From Psychrobacter glacincola (lineage in GTDB: Bacteria; Pseudomonadota; Gammaproteobacteria; Pseudomonadales; Moraxellaceae): a stretch of DNA of 64,000 bases. Position numbers and translations under genes: made by a program. A model generated the notes under the pieces. The model was not told the DNA's origin. It ran no database searches and was given only the letters and a program-made list of their open reading frames with translations. Positions 58,485-64,000 of the stretch are shown piece by piece (the first letter of the stretch is position 1; every line of letters begins with the position of its first letter). The DNA is taken from NCBI RefSeq assembly GCF_904846215.1, contig NZ_CAJGZK010000008.1:62001-126000 (forward strand). Direction: 5' to 3'.

Positions 58485-59233
58485 TAGTTACCTCCCGCAG
58501 CAGCATCGGCAGCAGTAGCATCGGCAGTGGGTGCAGCATCGGCAGCAGCAGCATCACCTTCAGGGACTGCTTCTTTTGAGCGATAGGTTTTGGTTTGCAA
58601 CACCAAATTTAGCTCGGGTAAAACATCTAAGGTTGGCTGCGGATTACTGACTTCGAAATCATGCATGGTGATAATCCTTGGTAAAGCGGCCAAACCACTG
58701 ATAAAGCTACCAAACTGATGGTAATCGCCCAACGCTGCGATACGAATAGGCTGCTCAATAAAGAACTCATTTTCAATTTCAGGCTCGACAGATATGTCCT
58801 GAAAACGTATGTTACTGCCCACGCCCGTCATATTGATACCCTCAACCAATTCTGATACACGGGTATCTTTTGGTAGCTGGTCAAGCAAAGTATTAAACTC
58901 CGCTTCCATTTGAATCACTTGAGCTTGATAAGCTTGTAGATGGCGTGCGCGCGATTCTTTTTCACGGTAGCTATCGAGCAAGGTTTGTTGCTGGCTTTCG
59001 GCTGCTGTAATTTCATCAATTTTACTGCTAATCGGTAGCGCCCATGACAAAGCAGCAATCAAAGTAATAATGAATCCAATGAGGGTCACTTTGACAGGAA
59101 GTGGCCAACTGCCGTAGTTTTCAGAATCCAACGATTCAAAACTGCGGCGAAACTCATTTACATCAAACTGTTTTTTCGGCTTTATCATCGTCTTTTTGAG
59201 TTTAATGCGGGTTTTTTTACGGGTCAGTTTCAT
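58484..59233 (-). CDS. pilO: Type IV pilus inner-membrane protein
   Basis: A 249-residue bitopic protein pairing with PilN in the inner-membrane alignment complex. A basic cytoplasmic N-terminus (KLTRKKTRIKLKKTM) is followed by one span (VTLIGFIITLIAALSWALPI, about residues 48-67), a coiled coil (KIDEITAAESQQQTLLDSYREKE) and a ferredoxin-like periplasmic fold with LPKDTRVSELVEGINMTG and YHQFGSFISGLAALPRIIT. The last 30 residues are an Ala/Asp repeat (roughly ADAA) with no counterpart in most PilO proteins. GGAGGTG before the ATG is the best ribosome site in the operon. It overlaps pilN by four bases. Confidence 0.95.
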   Translation of the reverse strand: MKLTRKKTRIKLKKTMIKPKKQFDVNEFRRSFESLDSENYGSWPLPVKVTLIGFIITLIAALSWALPISSKIDEITAAESQQQTLLDSYREKESRARHLQAYQAQVIQMEAEFNTLLDQLPKDTRVSELVEGINMTGVGSNIRFQDISVEPEIENEFFIEQPIRIAALGDYHQFGSFISGLAALPRIITMHDFEVSNPQPTLDVLPELNLVLQTKTYRSKEAVPEGDAAAADAAPTADATAADAAAGGN

Positions 59234-59895
59234 AACTCACCTCCAGGTACAATAGCGCCATCAGCACCTTCTACAGGAACGGCCGTTTCAGACTGTACTT
59301 TGGTCGTAATTACAAACTGCACATAGCTGTCTTCAGGATAAATAGGACGTGGTTGTTCACCGGGCGTAGTGACTGTACTTTCTAAGACAGGCGCTGCTTG
59401 ATAAGCCGTAATGTTTTGCTGGATGTTACTCACGGCTGAATTGCCCATCCACTTACTGCTATCAAGATTACGAATCAAGCTTGATACCACGTTTGGATTG
59501 TCAGCAAGACCCGTCAATGTTAATACATCCCCTTCACGCTTTAGATTATTCAAATAAAGCGCTGGCGGAATCGCTTTAGCCAGATCATCCCATAAACGCA
59601 CAGGTACAGGACGTCGACCTTGCAAGTCTTGAATAACTTGCATACGTGAGATGATATCTTCACGGCGCTGCTCTAAGCTATCAATCTCGACCAACGCTTT
59701 ATCTAAGCGAGCGTTTTCTTGTTCAATCAGGGCATTGGCATCCAATTGCTCAGCAAGTTCGTTATTAAAATAACTCCATGTCGCAAACGCCGCCAGCAGA
59801 GACAGGAGCGTCACTGCCACCACCAAGGTGATGAACTCTTTATTGCGGCGTGCGCGCTCTTCTTGCCGCCAGGGCAGTAGGTTAATACGAGCCAT
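59230..59895 (-). CDS. pilN: Type IV pilus inner-membrane protein
   Basis: A 221-residue bitopic protein. The conserved N-terminal INLLPWRQEERARR (residues 4-17) docks into the groove of PilM. One span follows (FITLVVAVTLLSLLAAFATWSYF), then a coiled coil and a periplasmic domain with LWDDLAKAIPPALYLNNLKREGDVLTLTGLADNPNVVSSLIRNLDSS. AAGGAGC precedes the ATG, which overlaps the pilM stop by one base. The C-terminus (VPVEGADGAIVPGGEL) is low-complexity. Confidence 0.96.
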   Translation of the reverse strand: MARINLLPWRQEERARRNKEFITLVVAVTLLSLLAAFATWSYFNNELAEQLDANALIEQENARLDKALVEIDSLEQRREDIISRMQVIQDLQGRRPVPVRLWDDLAKAIPPALYLNNLKREGDVLTLTGLADNPNVVSSLIRNLDSSKWMGNSAVSNIQQNITAYQAAPVLESTVTTPGEQPRPIYPEDSYVQFVITTKVQSETAVPVEGADGAIVPGGEL

Positions 59896-60950
59896 TAGTC
59901 AAAGCTCCTTAACGCCAGACCGCAAGCGGCCATTAAGCTGGGTGCATCAATCGCCAGTTGCTCATGATCGATATGCGGAGCAATGGTCATATTAACGAAC
60001 GGATTTGCAATACTCACAGGCACGCCCAATCGCTGCTGCGCCATACCGGCAAGACCCGCAATGGAGCTACTACCACCAGCAAGGACCACATGATCGATAC
60101 TACTATATTGACTTGAGGAAAAATAAAACTGTAAAGATCGAGTAATTTGTTGGATGGTATTTTCTATAAATGGCGTTAAGACATCGGTATAGTAATCGTC
60201 AGGTAAAGCACGCTCGCGCTTACTAATAGCAGCTTCTTCAGCAGACAAACCATAGCGGTTTTGGATGGCTTCCGTCAGCTGGCTGCCCCCAAATAACTGC
60301 TCTCGGCTATAGATAAACTCACCATTTTTGGCAACATATAACGTTGTTTGATTGTGTCCGATATCAACCAACGCCACCAAATCTGGCAAGTTTGGCAGAC
60401 TGTCTGCCATCAAGCCAAAAGCACGCTCGATGGCATGCGACTCAATATCCATAACCTTGGTTTGGAGACCACCAAAGGTTAAGGCGTCAACCCTTTGGTC
60501 AACGTTTTCTGAACGAGAGGCCGCAAGTAGTACTTGTACCATATCGGCATTTACAAGTGAGGGACCCAGTACTTCAAAGTCCAAATTGACGTCTTCTAGC
60601 GGATAAGGTATGTATTGGTCTGCATCCAGACGAATCTGAGCTTCACGCTCCACGTCATTTAGCACCATATCCATATCGATGATTTTAGTAATCACGGCTG
60701 ACCCTGAGACTGCAGTGGCGGCGCTACTGCCCGCCGCTTGGCAACGTCTGGCCAAGCCTGCTATAGTATTCCCTACTGCTTCAGTATCTACAATAAGTTT
60801 GTCGATGACTACGCCTTCAGGTAACATTTCAGTACCATAAGATCTTAGGTGGAAAACGCCTTGTTGGCGCTGTATGTCAACCAGCTTCACTGAGGTGGTA
60901 CAAATATCCACACCAATCAAATGTCGACTCTTAGAAGTAAATAGCCTCAC
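59895..60950 (-). CDS. pilM: Type IV pilus actin-like ATPase
   Basis: A 351-residue cytoplasmic actin/FtsA-like protein, the first gene of the operon. It has the phosphate-1 loop IGVDICTTSVKLVDI (residues 12-26), the VALVDIGHNQTTLYV phosphate-2 region (about 194-208) and the adenosine loop VVLAGGSSSIAGLAGMA (about 294-310). It binds the PilN tail and links to the cytoplasmic motor proteins. The start codon is GTG with no ATG in reach and only a weak AGAG upstream. It lies back to back with mrcA, 195 bases away; both promoters are in that gap. Confidence 0.95.
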   Translation of the reverse strand: MRLFTSKSRHLIGVDICTTSVKLVDIQRQQGVFHLRSYGTEMLPEGVVIDKLIVDTEAVGNTIAGLARRCQAAGSSAATAVSGSAVITKIIDMDMVLNDVEREAQIRLDADQYIPYPLEDVNLDFEVLGPSLVNADMVQVLLAASRSENVDQRVDALTFGGLQTKVMDIESHAIERAFGLMADSLPNLPDLVALVDIGHNQTTLYVAKNGEFIYSREQLFGGSQLTEAIQNRYGLSAEEAAISKRERALPDDYYTDVLTPFIENTIQQITRSLQFYFSSSQYSSIDHVVLAGGSSSIAGLAGMAQQRLGVPVSIANPFVNMTIAPHIDHEQLAIDAPSLMAACGLALRSFD

Positions 60951-61145
60951 AAACTCTATACCTTATATTAAGTGTACAATATGATAGTTATTTGTAATAA
61001 TTTAGTACAATACTTTACTTAACAGATAGATTCAAGCATTTAAATGTCCTATAAAGGCTAACTTACACATTTATTGTCACTTGGTTATTTTGTTCAAGGT
61101 ATAATGCTTTTTATCTGTTGCAAACCTTAATCGATAAGTCTGACT

Positions 61146-63857
61146 ATGACCAAGAAAAATGCCACTGTTCGTCTCATTCACTTTTTGGTGGGGCTTTTCA
61201 TTGCCTGTCTAGCACTGGCAGTTGTATTAGCGCTTGCTGTCCCTATCGGCTTCTATGGTATGGCGATGTATTTATCGCCAACATTGCCAAGTACGCAAGA
61301 GATTAAGACGGCAACTTTAGAGATGCCATTACAGATATATAGTAGTGATGACAAATTGATTGGGCAATATGGCAACCGTCTATCATTACCCATTACCTTT
61401 GAAGAAATACCAGAAGACTTGACCCATGCTTTTTTAGCAGCAGAAGATTCTTCATTTTTTCAGCATAGCGGCATTAGTATTAAAGGATTAGGGCGCGCGG
61501 TTACCGAAGTGGTAACGGATGATGAAAGCCAAACAGGTGGCTCTACCATCACCATGCAGGTCGCAAAAAACTATTTCTTAAGTTCAGACCGCACGTTAAA
61601 TCGCAAACTAACGGAGTTGTTTTTAGCGCGTAAAATCGAAGACGAGCTGAGTAAAAACGATATCCTTACCCTTTATGTCAATAAAATCTACTTAGGTGAA
61701 GGTGCTTACGGTATTCGCGCTGCTGCCAAAAAATACTACAGTAAATCACTAGAGAATCTCACCATTGCAGAGATGGCAATGCTGGCAGGTTTGCCTAAAG
61801 CGCCTTCTAAATACAATCCTATTGCCAATCCAAGTCGTGCGCTCACACGCCGTAACTGGATTATTGGTCGCATGCATAAATTGGGTTACATCGATAAAGC
61901 CCAACATGACGAAGCTATTAATGCGCCCATTGGTATCAAGCTTTATCAAGAAAAGCTGGATGTTAATATGCCGTATTTGGCAGAAATGACACGCGCAGCT
62001 CTGGTTGAGCGTTATGGTGAGCAAGTCATGCATGGCGGCTGGCGTGTACGCTTGACGGTTGATAGTCAAGCACAAATAGAGGCAGAAAAGGCAATTTTAT
62101 CTGGCTTGGTCGCTTACGAGCATCGCCATGGCTGGCGCGGCGCCGAAGCAAATGATGAGCCACTAGAGAATTTCAGTCGCTACAGTAATATGTCGCCTGC
62201 CAAAGTGACCAAAGTGAATACCAGTAGTTTTGAGGCGACCATGCTTTCAGGAGAAAGCGTGACCGTCAATTGGTCTGGTATGCGCTGGGCACGCAAATAT
62301 ATCTCTGCTGATCGCATCGGTTATTTTCCAAGTAATGCCAGTCAAATAGTGAGTAAGAACGATATTATTCGCCTGATACCGACGGCTAGTGGTGGTTGGC
62401 AGCTCGGTCAAATACCTGAGGTGCAAGGTAGTTTGGTTTCTCTAAATCCTGATACCGGCGGCGTTCGTGCCTTGGTCGGTGGCTTTGATTTTAATCATAG
62501 TAAATTTAACCGTGCTTTGCAGGGCTGGCGTCAACCGGGCTCCACCATTAAACCTCTTGTCTATACCGCAGCACTAGAAAAAGGCTATCGTCCAGACAGT
62601 ATAGTCTCCGATCGTCCACTGCAAGTAGGTGACTGGAAACCAAAAAATTCCGATGGTCGCTTCTTAGGTGATATTACCTTAAGGCGCGGTCTTTATTTAT
62701 CACGTAACTTAGTGTCTATTCGCCTGCTGCAAGCAATTGGTATCTCTGATGCTCGCAATTTATTAGATGAATTTGGTCTTGATAAAGAGAAGCTGCCAAC
62801 TACCTTGTCTTTAGCATTGGGCACAGGTCAAGCAACCCCATTACAAATGGCCACTGCTTATGCCACCTTTGCCAATGGCGGTCACCGCATCCAACCTTAT
62901 TTTATCGAACAAATTTATAACTATAATAATAAGCTTTTATTTCAAGCCAATCCTCAGCAAGCTTGCGCTCTATGTTTCAATGAGCAGCTCGACGATGTCA
63001 ATAAGAAACTGACCGAAGAATATGCTGCAAAAATAGAGAATAGTAAAAAAGTAGCTGAAGACAATGTAGTTGAAGATAATAAAGCAGGCAACGCTAAAGA
63101 ATCGCCTGCCAGTGACAATACCGAAGCTGATATAGAAGCCAATCAGGTAGACAGCGACACTGCCAAAGACAGTAACAAGATTGACTTGAGCATTTACGAT
63201 GCCAGCCCAGAATCAGATCGCTTAAAAGCGCCAGTCGTACAGTATGTGCGCGCCGAACAAGCACCACGTATTTTAAAGCCTAAAGTCGCTTATGAGATGG
63301 CAGATATCTTACGTGATGTGATACAGCGTGGTACAGCGTTTAAAGCAAGATCTTTGGGACGTGATGATATTGGCGGCAAGACAGGAACCACCAATGAAGC
63401 AAAAGATGCTTGGTTTGCAGGTTTCCATCCTACCAATGCTACCGTCGTCTGGATGGGTTTTGACCAACCATCAACCATGGGTCGTCGCGAATATGGTGGT
63501 GTGGCAGCCCTACCCGTTTGGATGGATTTTATGAAAGCTCAACTTAAAGACACGCCTAGTCAATGGGTCTCCATTAATAACCGTGCCAAATCCAAAAAAC
63601 AAAAGCAAAGTATTATAGAGATGATAGATGAAGGGGTCACTGAACTTGATAGCGAAGATACTGATGTAGGCAAATCGGAAAAACCGGTCAGGACGTCTAT
63701 TCAAAAGCGCCAGCCACCTGCTCCAAAACCTATCGAAACGCCGGAAGATACGACCGCCGCTAAACCTACTAATAATGGTATTACCAATAGCCCAGCACAG
63801 AAACCAAAACCATTAGTAGTCAAGCCTGTAGAGCGTATGCCAGCGATGCCTCAGTAA
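61146..63857 (+). CDS. mrcA: Penicillin-binding protein 1A
   Basis: A 903-residue bifunctional peptidoglycan synthase. One N-terminal span (LIHFLVGLFIACLALAVVLALAVPI) anchors it. The GT51 glycosyltransferase domain has AAEDSSFFQHSGIS with the catalytic Glu near residue 99, GGSTITMQVAKNYFLS, and GEGAYGIRAAAKKYYSK. The transpeptidase domain has GSTIKP with the Ser near residue 465, SRN and KTGTTNEAKDAW near residue 744. An acidic insertion of about 90 residues (62990-63190) rich in Asp, Glu, Asn and Lys separates the SRN and KTG regions, and a 90-residue Pro/Lys-rich tail follows the catalytic domain. TATAAT at 61100-61105 is a candidate -10 box. Confidence 0.97.
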   Translation: MTKKNATVRLIHFLVGLFIACLALAVVLALAVPIGFYGMAMYLSPTLPSTQEIKTATLEMPLQIYSSDDKLIGQYGNRLSLPITFEEIPEDLTHAFLAAEDSSFFQHSGISIKGLGRAVTEVVTDDESQTGGSTITMQVAKNYFLSSDRTLNRKLTELFLARKIEDELSKNDILTLYVNKIYLGEGAYGIRAAAKKYYSKSLENLTIAEMAMLAGLPKAPSKYNPIANPSRALTRRNWIIGRMHKLGYIDKAQHDEAINAPIGIKLYQEKLDVNMPYLAEMTRAALVERYGEQVMHGGWRVRLTVDSQAQIEAEKAILSGLVAYEHRHGWRGAEANDEPLENFSRYSNMSPAKVTKVNTSSFEATMLSGESVTVNWSGMRWARKYISADRIGYFPSNASQIVSKNDIIRLIPTASGGWQLGQIPEVQGSLVSLNPDTGGVRALVGGFDFNHSKFNRALQGWRQPGSTIKPLVYTAALEKGYRPDSIVSDRPLQVGDWKPKNSDGRFLGDITLRRGLYLSRNLVSIRLLQAIGISDARNLLDEFGLDKEKLPTTLSLALGTGQATPLQMATAYATFANGGHRIQPYFIEQIYNYNNKLLFQANPQQACALCFNEQLDDVNKKLTEEYAAKIENSKKVAEDNVVEDNKAGNAKESPASDNTEADIEANQVDSDTAKDSNKIDLSIYDASPESDRLKAPVVQYVRAEQAPRILKPKVAYEMADILRDVIQRGTAFKARSLGRDDIGGKTGTTNEAKDAWFAGFHPTNATVVWMGFDQPSTMGRREYGGVAALPVWMDFMKAQLKDTPSQWVSINNRAKSKKQKQSIIEMIDEGVTELDSEDTDVGKSEKPVRTSIQKRQPPAPKPIETPEDTTAAKPTNNGITNSPAQKPKPLVVKPVERMPAMPQ

Positions 63858-63897
63858 TAGACTGCTTATAGCGTCTACTTTTTATATTAATACGTTT

Positions 63898-63936
63898 AAA
63901 AAAGGCTGGTTCAGTAAATACTGAGCCAGCCTTTTT
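63898..63936 (+). terminator. Rho-independent terminator after mrcA
   Basis: AAAAAAGGCTGGTTCAGTA / TACTGAGCCAGCCTTTTT, a long stem with one G-A-type mismatch and T tracts on both sides. Confidence 0.88.
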
Positions 63937-64000
63937 CATAGACATATTTGGTGTAATGGACATTATTCATGCTGGCACATCGCTAAACGCTATATACTGT

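Overview
The window looks like chromosomal DNA from a gammaproteobacterium of the Moraxellaceae, most likely Psychrobacter. This rests on moderate GC, protein flavour (acidic, Asn/Asp/Gln-rich linkers), the conserved mrcA / pilMNOPQ-aroK-aroB-SPOR block, smp-like/serB divergence and gltB-gltD. The genus is inferred from familiarity; no database search was run. I saw no tRNA, rRNA or CRISPR array.

Layout. 1-3751: biotin aminotransferase (cut by the window edge), a ferredoxin and coaD on the minus strand; smpB; then a RarD-like exporter divergent from an Lrp-type regulator. 3934-8170: ygiQ, two copies of a dispersed hairpin repeat, and two lipoproteins. 8281-12317: an accessory patch holding an IS5-type transposase scrap, a decayed TerD-vWA (TerF-like) gene, and a very AT-rich three-gene operon made of a McrB-type AAA+ protein, a LlaJI/PD-(D/E)XK-like nuclease and a small unknown protein. 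12453-23221: valS, an unknown protein, FNT and BASS transporters, two YbjQ proteins, UPF0149, a small acidic protein and a long Smp-like membrane protein. 23825-29691: serB, a DUF368 translocase, SCP2 protein, bioB and hemJ. 29904-39463: a putative NlpC/P60-like secreted protein, rph, two tandem fadD-type ligases and parC. 39742-45311: tandem BLUF photoreceptor paralogues, a HAD phosphatase, an SDR enzyme and a FUSC-type exporter. 45467-63857: gltD, gltB, a SPOR/DamX-like protein, aroB, aroK, pilQPONM and the divergent penicillin-binding protein 1A.

The most unusual signal is a family of about 138-165 bp intergenic elements: ten full copies, one internal-deletion copy and one doubtful degenerate relative. 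Each folds as one long hairpin bounded by TATAGTCA-like inverted ends. The apical core is shared, while the stem arms differ between copies yet stay complementary within each copy. In one subfamily the core is inverted relative to the outer ends. This compensatory pattern points to selection or copying that preserves the fold, and the family does not match a feature class I can name.

Second in interest is the McrB-like/LlaJI-like operon. It has no methyltransferase in the window, carries an unrecognised third gene, and its genes are linked by two eight-base ATGNNTAA overlaps. It sits between valS and decayed mobile and stress-gene remnants, as expected of an acquired defence cassette.
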